Origin: Ruminococcus bromii
GTDB taxonomy: Bacteria; Bacillota; Clostridia; Oscillospirales; Acutalibacteraceae
Reading direction: 5' to 3'
NCBI RefSeq assembly: GCF_002834235.1
Contig: NZ_NNBY01000032.1
Coordinates: 62,001-126,000, forward strand
Length of the DNA stretch: 64,000 nucleotides
In this document: positions 42,959 to 51,312 of the stretch, in pieces
Position numbering within the stretch: the stretch's first letter is position 1
Layout of the letters: each line of letters starts with the position of its first letter
Made by a program: the position numbers and the translations under genes
The notes under the pieces: generated by a model
The model's database searches: none
Seen by the model: the letters and a program-made list of their open reading frames with translations, nothing else
Told to the model about the DNA's origin: nothing

Positions 42959-45900
42959 ATGAAATCAAATTTTGATTTTCTAAATCGATACTGGCCTGCA
43001 TTGGCACAGATCGGCGCAACCGCAGAAACCTATGTCTATTCTGATCCCAATGCCTGTATCTATAAACTCGGAATGTTTGCCGAGCGCTTAGTGCAGGAGA
43101 TCCTTGTCTTTGAGCACATTGCGGAGCCGGCTGTTGACAACACCCACGCAAATCGAATTCGTATTTTGAAGCGAGCCGGTTTATTGCCGCACGAAATTGA
43201 TAACACGCTATATGTTCTTCGCAAGACAAGAAACTCGGCAGTACATATAGGTACGGACTCCGTGGACGAAGCAAAGACATTGCTATCCTTGACATACAAT
43301 CTTGCTGTTTGGTTTATGGAAACCTATGGAGACTGGGGATATATTGCGCCTGAGTTCGTTATGCCAAGCGAGATCACGCACGAAGATTTGGAATCCGTTA
43401 TTGCCGAGCAGGAAAGGAAAATCGAGGAATTGACGAAGCAACTGGCCGTGGTCAAGACCGCCGCTTCGGGCAAAACGCAGAAGGAGCGCGCAAGGCAGTC
43501 AGAATCTGTCTCCGCTATGATGAATTGGAATGAGGCGCAGACCAGATGCTTGATTGACGAGCAACTTCGTCTTTCCGGATGGGAAGCTGATACGCAGAAC
43601 CTGCGCTACAGCAAAGGAACGCGTCCTGTAAAGGGGAGAAATATTGCCATCAGCGAATGGCCTACCAATTCGGCCTTTTACAAAAACGGGTATGTGGATT
43701 ATGCATTCTTCGTTGGCGAGAAGCTCGTAGCATTGATGGATGCAAAAAAGATGTCGGAAGATGTGGCATCTACCATCGATGTGCAGGTAAAGGACTATGC
43801 TGCACATATTAAGCCGGAGGATATTCCACATACGGTTGGAAACTGGAATGGTTATCAGGTCCCCTTCCTCTTTGCTTCAAATGGCAGGGCGTATTTAGAG
43901 CAGCTGCGGACGAAGTCCGGTATTTGGTTTTTGGATATCCGGGAACAGGAAAATCAACCGTATCCTATTCGGAACTGGTTTAGCCCAAGTGACCTGATGG
44001 AAAAACTTGGTCAGAATACAGCGGCGGCCAATCAAGCACTGGCTACGGCAGATAATTCGTTTATGACAGACCCTAATGGTCTGAATCTGCGCGACTACCA
44101 GATCAAGGCCATTGATAAGGCAACAGAGGCAATCGTTGACGGCAAGAGAACGGCCTTGCTTGCAATGGCCACCGGAACGGGCAAAACCCGTACTGTTCTG
44201 GGACTTATCTACAAGATGCTGGAATCCAAGCGTTTCCGTCGTATTCTTTTCCTTGTGGATCGAGTGTCCCTCGGTGAGCAGGCAATGGACACCTTCAAAG
44301 ATGTCAAACTGAAGGAACTGCTGACGCTGGACAAAATATATGAGATCAAAGCGATCGATGACAACATCATCAATCTGGAAACCAAGGTCAGCATTTCAAC
44401 GGTGCAGGGGCTTTTGAAACGCACGATTCTGGCAGAAGAACCGGATTTGATGCCCGGTGCATTTGATTTGATTATTGTGGACGAAGCCCACCGAGGCTAT
44501 ATTCTTGACCGTGAAATGACGGAAGAAGAAATCCTCTACGATAATCAAGATGATTATATGAGCAAGTACAAGCAGGTTATCGAGTATTTCGATGCGGTGA
44601 AAGTTGCCTTGACTGCTACGCCCGCCCTGCACACGACCGAGATTTTCGGGAAGCCGGTCTATACCTACAGCTACCGTGAGGCGGTTATCGATGGCTGGCT
44701 GGTGGATCACGACCCTCCATATCTGATTAATACGGATTTCATTGAAAATGACGCACAGTTCAAGAAGGGTGAAACCTTGGCGCAATATGACCCCAACACT
44801 AATGAACTTTTGAACGGTGCAGTTTTGGACGATGAAATGGATTTCGATGTGTCGGAGTTCAACCGCAAAATTGTTCTGCCGGATCACACTCGCAAAGTAT
44901 TGGAAGAAGTATCGACCTATCTTAATCCGGAAAGTAGAGAAAAGACGCTGATTTTTGCGGTGAATGATGCACACGCTGACCGTATTGTGGATACGCTCCG
45001 AGAAATTTACAAGCCCTATGGCATTTCCAATGATGCCATTATGAAAATCACGGGCAAAACTGCCGGCGGCAACAAAAAGAAGATTTTGCAGGTGATCAAG
45101 CAGTTCAAGAACAACCAGTACCCCAACATTGCCGTAACAGTCGACCTGCTGACTACCGGAATCGATGTGCCGGCAATTTGCAATTTGGTGTTTATGCGCA
45201 AGATCAACAGCCGAATCCTCTTTGAGCAGATGCTGGGACGCGCTACTCGCCTTTGCCCGGAAATCGGAAAAACTCACTTCAATATCTTCGATGCAGTTCG
45301 CGTGTACGAGGATTTGGATGACACTTCCAATATGAAATCAGTCTCCGTCAGCAAATCAATGGCTGAATTGTTGGAGAATTTGTTCCGTCCGGGTGAGGCC
45401 AGCAAGCAGCCTGTCAAAGATCGCATTTTGGCAAGATTGCAGCGTAAGAGCAATAATCTGACCGATGAGCAAAAGTATGATGTTTCCGAGCGCTTGGGCG
45501 GAAAAACAATTCGGGAATATGCGAAGGAATTGAAAAGCTGTACAGAGAACGCCTTTGTGCAGCGCTGCCGGGAGGATAAGGATTTCCTGCTTTGGTTTGA
45601 CAACCTGAAGGGTAAAAAGCGCGGACATTACTATTCCGAAAAGGAAGATACTCTTTTGGAAACGACTCGTGGCTATGGTGACACAGAAAAACCGCAGGAT
45701 TATCTGGACTCTTTTGTGGCCTATGTCAATGAGAACAAAGACCGTATCGAAGCGATCCGCATAGCCTGCACACGCCCCAGCGATATGACCCGGGCGCAGC
45801 TTCGGGAGTTAAAGCTGGAGCTGGATAAGGAGAATTTCACCGAGAGCAGCTTGAATGAAGCGGCCAGCGCGGTGAGCAATGAACGGATCGTGGCAGATAT

Positions 45901-46195
45901 TATCGCTTTTGTTCGTCGGGCTGTACTTAAAACACCGCTGGTGAACCACGATGCCCGCGTGAAAATGGCCTTTTCTAAACTGATTTCGGCGCATCGCTTT
46001 AACAAAATGCAGCTGGATCTGCTGGATAAGATCAAGGTATATATGCTTCACGAGAGCATCCTCAATACCGAGACCTTTGAGGCACCGGCGTTCAAGATGG
46101 ATGGCGGTTTCGCACGCTTTAACAAGAAGTTTGGCGGGCAGCTTGCGGAGATCATCCGCGAGATCAACACTTATATTTACGAAGGAGCAGCTTAA
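42959..46195 (+). CDS. hsdR: Type I restriction endonuclease, R subunit
   Basis: A 1078-residue motor-nuclease. It starts with a DUF4145-like domain (about 10-115), then a coiled coil near 140-170. The HSDR nuclease domain follows, with VDYAFFVGE and DAKK as the D…D-x-K site near 240-260. The helicase has Walker A MATGTGKTRT near 400, VDEAHRGY near 500, LTATPAL near 545 and the later motif MLGRATRLCPE. The C terminus is the EcoEI-type part that binds the methylase. It cuts foreign DNA after translocation. GAGGGAG precedes the ATG; hsdM starts on the next base after its stop. Confidence 0.96.
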   Translation: MKSNFDFLNRYWPALAQIGATAETYVYSDPNACIYKLGMFAERLVQEILVFEHIAEPAVDNTHANRIRILKRAGLLPHEIDNTLYVLRKTRNSAVHIGTDSVDEAKTLLSLTYNLAVWFMETYGDWGYIAPEFVMPSEITHEDLESVIAEQERKIEELTKQLAVVKTAASGKTQKERARQSESVSAMMNWNEAQTRCLIDEQLRLSGWEADTQNLRYSKGTRPVKGRNIAISEWPTNSAFYKNGYVDYAFFVGEKLVALMDAKKMSEDVASTIDVQVKDYAAHIKPEDIPHTVGNWNGYQVPFLFASNGRAYLEQLRTKSGIWFLDIREQENQPYPIRNWFSPSDLMEKLGQNTAAANQALATADNSFMTDPNGLNLRDYQIKAIDKATEAIVDGKRTALLAMATGTGKTRTVLGLIYKMLESKRFRRILFLVDRVSLGEQAMDTFKDVKLKELLTLDKIYEIKAIDDNIINLETKVSISTVQGLLKRTILAEEPDLMPGAFDLIIVDEAHRGYILDREMTEEEILYDNQDDYMSKYKQVIEYFDAVKVALTATPALHTTEIFGKPVYTYSYREAVIDGWLVDHDPPYLINTDFIENDAQFKKGETLAQYDPNTNELLNGAVLDDEMDFDVSEFNRKIVLPDHTRKVLEEVSTYLNPESREKTLIFAVNDAHADRIVDTLREIYKPYGISNDAIMKITGKTAGGNKKKILQVIKQFKNNQYPNIAVTVDLLTTGIDVPAICNLVFMRKINSRILFEQMLGRATRLCPEIGKTHFNIFDAVRVYEDLDDTSNMKSVSVSKSMAELLENLFRPGEASKQPVKDRILARLQRKSNNLTDEQKYDVSERLGGKTIREYAKELKSCTENAFVQRCREDKDFLLWFDNLKGKKRGHYYSEKEDTLLETTRGYGDTEKPQDYLDSFVAYVNENKDRIEAIRIACTRPSDMTRAQLRELKLELDKENFTESSLNEAASAVSNERIVADIIAFVRRAVLKTPLVNHDARVKMAFSKLISAHRFNKMQLDLLDKIKVYMLHESILNTETFEAPAFKMDGGFARFNKKFGGQLAEIIREINTYIYEGAA

Positions 46196-47608
46196 ATGAG
46201 TACGCAAGATATTGTACAGAAACTTTGGAACCTCTGCAATGTGCTGCGGGATGACGGTATTACTTATCACCAGTATGTGACAGAGCTGACCTACATTCTG
46301 TTTTTGAAAATGGCCGATGAGACCGGTGCAGATAAGGATATTCCCGAAGCATATCATTGGGGCTCTTTGACCAGCCGTTCCGGCATTGACCTGAAAAAGC
46401 ACTACTATACGCTGCTCAGCAAGCTGGGCGAAGAATCCGTTGGTCGCGTGGCGCAGATTTACGCCAACGCATCCTCCAGCATCGAGGAGCCGAAAAACCT
46501 CGAAAAAATCATCACGGAGATTGACAAACTGGACTGGTATGAGGCCAAAGAGGAAGGTCTGGGCGACCTGTATGAAGGACTCTTGGAGAAAAACGCCAAT
46601 GAGAAGAAGTCCGGTGCCGGTCAGTACTTTACCCCTCGTGTGCTGATCGATGTGATGACGGAGCTCATCAAACCCCAGCTGGGCGACAAGTGCTTTGACC
46701 CGGCCTGCGGTACTTTTGGCTTTATGATTGCAGCCAACCGCTATGTCAATGCGCATAACGATATATATGCACTCTCTGACCGTCAGGCAGATTTCCAGCA
46801 GAACAAAGCGTTCAACGGTGTGGAACTGGTACACGAGACCCATCGCTTGGCATTGATGAACGCCTATCTGCACAATATGAATGCCAATATCACATTGGGG
46901 GATTCTCTCGCACAAAGCGCCAAGGGATTGAAAGGTTTTGATGTTATTCTGACCAATCCGCCCTTTGGCACGAAAATGGGCGGCAAGCGTGCGACCCGAG
47001 ATGATATTTCTTTTCAGACCTCCAACAAGCAGCTGAACTTCTTGCAAGTGATCTATCGCAGCCTGAAGACGGACGGCAAGGCCCGCTGTGCCGTAGTGCT
47101 GCCGGATAATGTGTTGTTTGCCGCCGGTGACGGTGCCAGCGTGCGTCGAGAGCTGATGAATTTCTGCAACCTGCACACCATTCTGCGCCTGCCTACCGGC
47201 ATTTTCTATGCACAGGGCGTCAAGACCAATGTGCTGTTCTTTACCCGCGGGACAACCGAGCAGGATAACACCACCGAGGTTGCGTTCTACGATATGCGCA
47301 CCAATATGGACAGCTTTGGTAAGACCCGGCAGCTGCGTAAGAGTGACTTTGATGAATTCGTGGCAGGATACGAAGACCCATCCAAGCGCACGGGCGAGCG
47401 CTGGAGTAAATTCACCCGTGAGGAGATTGCCAAGAATCCGGACGATAGTCTTGACCTTGGCTTGATTCGCGACGACTCCATCGTGGACTATGATGATCTC
47501 CCCGACCCTGTAGAAAGCGGCGAGGAAGCGATTGCAAATTTAGAAGAAGCGGTCGATCTGCTGAAAAGTGTTGTGCGTGAGCTTCGTGCTCTGACGGAGG
47601 AAAAGTAA
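46196..47608 (+). CDS. hsdM: Type I N6-adenine DNA methyltransferase, M subunit
   Basis: A 470-residue methylase. An N-terminal helical HsdM domain (about 5-125) precedes the catalytic domain. The SAM-binding motif I reads DPACGTFGFM near 178; most HsdM proteins have GTGGFL or GTAGFL, so the F is unusual. The catalytic motif IV is the normal NPPFG near 262. It modifies host DNA at sites set by HsdS. GAAGGAG lies upstream, and its stop overlaps hsdS by one base (TAATG). Confidence 0.95.
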   Translation: MSTQDIVQKLWNLCNVLRDDGITYHQYVTELTYILFLKMADETGADKDIPEAYHWGSLTSRSGIDLKKHYYTLLSKLGEESVGRVAQIYANASSSIEEPKNLEKIITEIDKLDWYEAKEEGLGDLYEGLLEKNANEKKSGAGQYFTPRVLIDVMTELIKPQLGDKCFDPACGTFGFMIAANRYVNAHNDIYALSDRQADFQQNKAFNGVELVHETHRLALMNAYLHNMNANITLGDSLAQSAKGLKGFDVILTNPPFGTKMGGKRATRDDISFQTSNKQLNFLQVIYRSLKTDGKARCAVVLPDNVLFAAGDGASVRRELMNFCNLHTILRLPTGIFYAQGVKTNVLFFTRGTTEQDNTTEVAFYDMRTNMDSFGKTRQLRKSDFDEFVAGYEDPSKRTGERWSKFTREEIAKNPDDSLDLGLIRDDSIVDYDDLPDPVESGEEAIANLEEAVDLLKSVVRELRALTEEK

Positions 47609-49011
47609 TGGCAAGAGCAAAAAAAGAAGCTGCCCTCACGCCCGAAGAGCGTTTGCAGGCGGCCTTGGTACCGGATTGGGAGTGGCCGTACAAGCTGCCA
47701 GAGAATTGGTGTTGGACAAGAATCGGTATGGTTAGTAATTTTGAACGCGGAATTACTTTCCCAGCAGCCGCAAAAGAAGCTGCACCAACTGAGGATAATA
47801 TTCCGTGTCTTCGCACAGCAAACGTGCAAGAAAATCTTGAAATTGACGATATGATATATGTCAACAGAGACTTTATGAAAGGAAATATCGCAAAACTGGT
47901 GCGTGAAAACGACATTATTATGTCTTCGGCCAATTCCAGAGAGCTTGTTGGTAAATCTTCTTTAGTAACACATATTCCCTTCCCTATGACTTTTGGCGGT
48001 TTTGTTCTTAATATAAGAGCGAAAGAAATGTCCAGTAAATATTTGTTCTATTTCTTGCGGCACGAATTCCTTGCAGGGAAATTCATCGGAGAATCTTCAC
48101 AGACAACGAACATTGCAAATATCAACACAACGACGCTAGGAAACTACGAAATCCCTCTTCCGCCACTTCCCGAGCAACAGCGCATTGTAGACTGCATTGA
48201 AAGTCTGTTTGCCAAGCTGGATGAGGCCAAGGAAAAGGCACAGGCTGTGGTAGATAGCTTTGAAACCCGCAAAGCCGCTATTCTGCATAAAGCCTTCACC
48301 GGTGAACTGACTGCGAAATGGCGGGAAGAGCACGGCGTGGGGATGGAGAGTTGGGAAACCCGTGAGCTAGCAGAATGCTTCGAAATTGTTTCGGGTATTC
48401 AAAAAACTCCAGCCCGCAGTCCTAAGGATAATCCGGTTCCATATTTGACAGTAGCAAATGTATATAGAGGAAGAATAGACCTTTCGGATATAAGGTATTT
48501 TGAGGTCACTTCAAAGGAAATAGAGAAATTAAAGCTTCAGGATAAGGATATTTTAATTGTTGAGGGCAATGGTAGTGGTAATGAAATCGGCCGTTGCGCA
48601 ATATGGCATAACGAATTGCCTCTATGTATTCATCAAAATCATATTATTCGGATGAGAAGAAAGACGGTTGATATTTTGCCAGAGTACGCACTCCACTATT
48701 TGAACAGTGAAGCCGGAAAATCCATTATGCGAGAGCGATCCAAGACAACTGCGGGGTTGTTTAATTTAAGTGCTGGAAAAATAAAGACAATCCCACTACC
48801 GATGGCTTCTTTAGATGAACAATCGGAAATTATTTACCTCATTGATAGCTTGCTTGAAAAAGAGCAATGGGCCAAAGAGTCTGCCGAGGCAGTCCTTGAC
48901 CAAATCGACCTGATGAAAAAATCCATTCTCGCCCGTGCTTTTCGCGGTGAACTGGGTACGAATGATCCGAGCGAGGAGAGCGCGGTGGAATTGCTGAAGC
49001 AGATCATTTAA
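47608..49011 (+). CDS. hsdS: Type I restriction-modification specificity subunit
   Basis: A 467-residue protein with two target-recognition domains, about 30-195 (PENWCWTRIGMV … PLPPLPEQQRIV) and 245-415 (SWETRELAECFEIVSG … PLPMASLDEQSEII). Each is followed by a long helical spacer (CIESLFAKLDEAKEKAQAVV and the matching tail). The two DNA half-sites are not readable from sequence. The recognition domains are AT-richer than the spacer-coding parts, the mosaic expected when TRDs are swapped. A second hsdS or inversion repeats are not present. Confidence 0.95.
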   Translation: MARAKKEAALTPEERLQAALVPDWEWPYKLPENWCWTRIGMVSNFERGITFPAAAKEAAPTEDNIPCLRTANVQENLEIDDMIYVNRDFMKGNIAKLVRENDIIMSSANSRELVGKSSLVTHIPFPMTFGGFVLNIRAKEMSSKYLFYFLRHEFLAGKFIGESSQTTNIANINTTTLGNYEIPLPPLPEQQRIVDCIESLFAKLDEAKEKAQAVVDSFETRKAAILHKAFTGELTAKWREEHGVGMESWETRELAECFEIVSGIQKTPARSPKDNPVPYLTVANVYRGRIDLSDIRYFEVTSKEIEKLKLQDKDILIVEGNGSGNEIGRCAIWHNELPLCIHQNHIIRMRRKTVDILPEYALHYLNSEAGKSIMRERSKTTAGLFNLSAGKIKTIPLPMASLDEQSEIIYLIDSLLEKEQWAKESAEAVLDQIDLMKKSILARAFRGELGTNDPSEESAVELLKQII

Positions 49012-49044
49012 CATACTTGTTGAAAGCAAGAACAGAAATGAAGG

Positions 49045-49170
49045 ATGATAGTGTTGGATCAAACAAATGCAAATATTGAAAGACATATCAAAACCTACTC
49101 AGTGCGTTCCGATGATGACCGAGCGGCAGTAGAGGGTGGCAACTTCGGAAGTCGTTGGAGGGAGGGCTAA
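49045..49170 (+). CDS. 41-residue ORF after hsdS, probably a gene remnant
   Basis: The frame starts MIVLDQTNANIERHIKTYSV and stops after RWREG. An AAGGA lies near the start but spacing is poor. The beginning looks like the N terminus of a larger protein and the end does not, as if the gene was cut when the island's right end formed. I do not recognise a family. The rest of 49012-49234 holds nothing else I can name. Confidence 0.3.
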   Translation: MIVLDQTNANIERHIKTYSVRSDDDRAAVEGGNFGSRWREG

Positions 49171-49234
49171 GCCGAAAATCCTGAGAGAAAAACAAAAGTC
49201 TGCTTTGATCACTTACTCTTAGAAAAAGGTATAA

Positions 49235-49272
49235 GAAAAAGCCCATAATCGGCTTGATTACAGGCTTTTTTG
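49235..49272 (-). terminator. tRNA-Ser terminator
   Basis: Minus strand: AAAGCCTGTAATC … GATTATGGGCTTTTTC, a stem with one internal mismatch, directly after the tRNA. Confidence 0.75.
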
Positions 49273-49274
49273 TT

Positions 49275-49363
49275 TGGCGGAGACGGAGGGATTCGAACCC
49301 TCGTCCCTCAGGGGGCATCATGATTTCGAGTCATGTCCGTTATGACCACTTCGATACGTCTCC
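49275..49363 (-). tRNA. tRNA-Ser (anticodon CGA)
   Basis: An 89-nt class II tRNA with a long variable arm. The acceptor arms are GGAGACG and CGTCTCC, followed by G and an encoded CCA. The anticodon stem CATGA/TCATG encloses CTCGAAA, giving CGA, which reads UCG serine codons. The T arm contains GGGTTCGAATCCC. Its 3' end faces the accessory island, the usual position for an integration target. Confidence 0.96.
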
Positions 49364-49387
49364 GAATATTGGTGATTAACCTTGTTT

Positions 49388-49416
49388 ATTGTACTTGTTT
49401 TTTGTGCGATTGTCAA
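49388..49416 (-). promoter_or_regulatory. Promoter for tRNA-Ser
   Basis: Minus strand: TTGACA (49416-49411), a 17-nt spacer and TACAAT (49393-49388). Confidence 0.85.
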
Positions 49417-49451
49417 GCAAAATTACACAAATTTGTAAATTTTAAATTTAA

Positions 49452-49514
49452 TCCGTAAAAGCATAAATAAGTGTCTGCGATTATTATATGAATACTTATG
49501 CTTGATTTTACGGA
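49452..49514. repeat. Long imperfect inverted repeat
   Basis: TCCGTAAAA with GCATAA and TAAGT on the left arm is mirrored by ACTTA, TGCTT and TTTTACGGA on the right arm, over a 21-nt centre. The ends TCCGTAAAA/TTTTACGGA are exact. It does not follow a gene closely on either strand; it could be a remnant of a small mobile repeat. Confidence 0.5.
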
Positions 49515-49540
49515 CAGTTTTTCTTGAAAATTATGTATAA

Positions 49541-49666
49541 ATGTATTATCGAAACAACCATACTCAAATTATCAATCGGCACAACTGCACCTGCGAGATC
49601 GTCTTGCAAGACTTTGAACAGCAGAGTTATGAACAGCCTCTTGCGGCACAGGAAAGGCAGATATAG
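49541..49666 (+). CDS. 41-residue ORF, unrecognised, probably a remnant
   Basis: The frame reads MYYRNNHTQIINRHNC and on to QERQI. Its base composition rises in GC toward the 3' end compared with the AT-rich flank, which hints at foreign origin. No ribosome site is visible. It is the only coding-like stretch in 49417-49781; the remaining sequence there is AT-rich and holds nothing I can name. Confidence 0.25.
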   Translation: MYYRNNHTQIINRHNCTCEIVLQDFEQQSYEQPLAAQERQI

Positions 49667-49781
49667 GCAAATTTATTTTTGACATTTATTTACTGCAGAC
49701 TGTTTTCTCAAAAATAAGCAACCTAGCAATTATAAGCAACGCTTATGCGGATTGCTGTTCCGAAATTTGATTAAGTTCCTT

Positions 49782-51203
49782 CTATGCTTTTAGGGTGTAT
49801 TTTCCGTTTTTGATTATAACAAAATCCTTTGCCATAAGTTTGTGAAGAAGTTGCTTCGATTTTTTATGACTTATTCCGAGAAGTTCGGAAATTTCTTTTG
49901 AAGTTACCGTGATGTTGTCAGTAATGTATGAAATTACGGCATCCTGTCTGTCTGTTTCAATATCAGGACGATTTTGTAAAATTTGAGTATTAGTTGATTT
50001 GCTTTCGGGAACAAACGAAAGCTTTAGAGTGATGCTTTCGGGGTTGAAACTTTCTTCAATGACCGGCAGAACAAGTTTGTGACTTTTCCAAACGGAGAAA
50101 ATATTAGAAATACCGAATCCGTCGTTACTGCCGATTCCTATCAAATTAAACATACGCATAATTGCCGTGTTTCTGGGGTCGGATATACCGCCCGCTCTTG
50201 CGGCATCGAGTTCAACTCTAAATCCGCCTGGATTGGATATTGTAATGCTTTCACCATCTTTCATAACAACAACACCGTTTGAACCATAATAGTCGGCATT
50301 TATAAGGCAGTTTGCAAGAGCTTCCTGTAAGGCAGTTGTAATCGGTGTAATGTCTGATTTTATGTTTGTTGTCAGTTTTATATCGTATGAAATTTTTTCA
50401 AAGACCTTTATAAAAAAATCATAAAGGTTTTCACAGTCAGAATTTAAATTTGATGAAATAATTGTGTGTTTATCATCTTGTGTTGTTTCCTTATATTCAA
50501 GACAATAGGACGGGTATTCTTTTTTGATGAATTCTGACCTACCGAACATAAGAAGTCCTGCGGCTGTAGGGTGAAACAAAAGGTCTTCCCCTACTCCTAT
50601 TGCTCCTATTGCCTGCAAGAAATCTTTATCCGACAAATTTTGAAGCCGATTATTTGGCTTAACAGTTGACATTTTTATTCGGTAGCTATGGAGTGAATCG
50701 GTATTAAATACGGAAGCAGTCATGCATTCGATGATATTCATATCCTGTGTTTTAATCTCAGAATCACGCACCATAGCGTTAATTTGGTCGAGTGTGCAAC
50801 GGTAGTCACCCTCGCCGTTTCTTCTGTATGAATTATGAATGCTGCCGTCAAGATACACGGGACGGTCAAATCTTTTGGCTTTTGGCACTGTAATAACGAT
50901 AATATGCTTTTCTTCAATTATTTGCACATAAACATCATCATATGAAAGAATGTTTGTGCTTACTTTTTGAATATCGTTTGCTATCTCCCAAAATTCCTCA
51001 ATAAGTTCATCCGGATCGGGAAGATTTACGGGATGAAGTGATTTGTCCCTGTATTCTTCTACACCTAAAAGTATAATGCCTCCGAGTGTATTTGCAAAGG
51101 ATGAATATGTTTCCCACAAGCTTTTAGGTAATCCGCCTGTTGCCTTTTTGGCCTCTATTCGATTGTTTTCTCTGTATTTTTCAATGTTGTTGAGGTCAAT
51201 CAC
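49782..51203 (-). CDS. AlbA/Schlafen-type DNA-binding protein with ATPase-like and winged-helix domains
   Basis: A 473-residue protein. An AlbA_2 (Schlafen-like) domain covers about 10-150: RIEAKKATGGLPKSLWET, GGIILLGVEE, then the arginine-rich NSYRRNGEGDYRC. A GHKL-like HATPase_c_4 region is at 285-390 (ALQEALANCLINADYYG, ITISNPGGF, GIGSNDGFGI). A C-terminal winged helix (TSKEISELLGISHKKSKQLL) ends it. The family is described as predicted transcriptional regulators or helicase-related. AGGAGGG abuts the first ATG, so I use the GTG two codons in. A TTGACA-17-TAATAT promoter lies upstream. Confidence 0.82.
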   Translation of the reverse strand: MIDLNNIEKYRENNRIEAKKATGGLPKSLWETYSSFANTLGGIILLGVEEYRDKSLHPVNLPDPDELIEEFWEIANDIQKVSTNILSYDDVYVQIIEEKHIIVITVPKAKRFDRPVYLDGSIHNSYRRNGEGDYRCTLDQINAMVRDSEIKTQDMNIIECMTASVFNTDSLHSYRIKMSTVKPNNRLQNLSDKDFLQAIGAIGVGEDLLFHPTAAGLLMFGRSEFIKKEYPSYCLEYKETTQDDKHTIISSNLNSDCENLYDFFIKVFEKISYDIKLTTNIKSDITPITTALQEALANCLINADYYGSNGVVVMKDGESITISNPGGFRVELDAARAGGISDPRNTAIMRMFNLIGIGSNDGFGISNIFSVWKSHKLVLPVIEESFNPESITLKLSFVPESKSTNTQILQNRPDIETDRQDAVISYITDNITVTSKEISELLGISHKKSKQLLHKLMAKDFVIIKNGKYTLKA

Positions 51204-51231
51204 ATTCATCCCTCCTTTATCCTACAAAATA

Positions 51232-51260
51232 ATATTACAGTATAGTTTTTAATATGTCAA
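51232..51260 (-). promoter_or_regulatory. Promoter for the AlbA-type gene
   Basis: Minus strand: TTGACA (51260-51255), a 17-nt spacer and TAATAT (51237-51232). Confidence 0.75.
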
Positions 51261-51261
51261 C

Positions 51262-51299
51262 GCAGAAAAGGAACAAACATTACAGTTGTTCCTTTTGCG
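51262..51299 (-). terminator. Terminator of the TetR-ABC operon
   Basis: AAAAGGAACAA at 51266-51276 pairs with TTGTTCCTTTT at 51286-51296, 17 nt after the stop of the second transporter gene; the T's that follow the stem on the minus strand are few. Confidence 0.65.
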
Positions 51300-51312
51300 T
51301 TTAGGGTTATAT

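Noticed and set aside
49045..49170. A fourth gene of the R-M operon
   Set aside because: The frame is only 41 codons, ends without any domain and lies at the island edge, so I list it as a probable remnant only.
47608..49274. Phase-variable type I system with inverted hsdS copies
   Set aside because: Only one hsdS is present and there is no second specificity gene, recombinase gene or long inverted repeat next to it.
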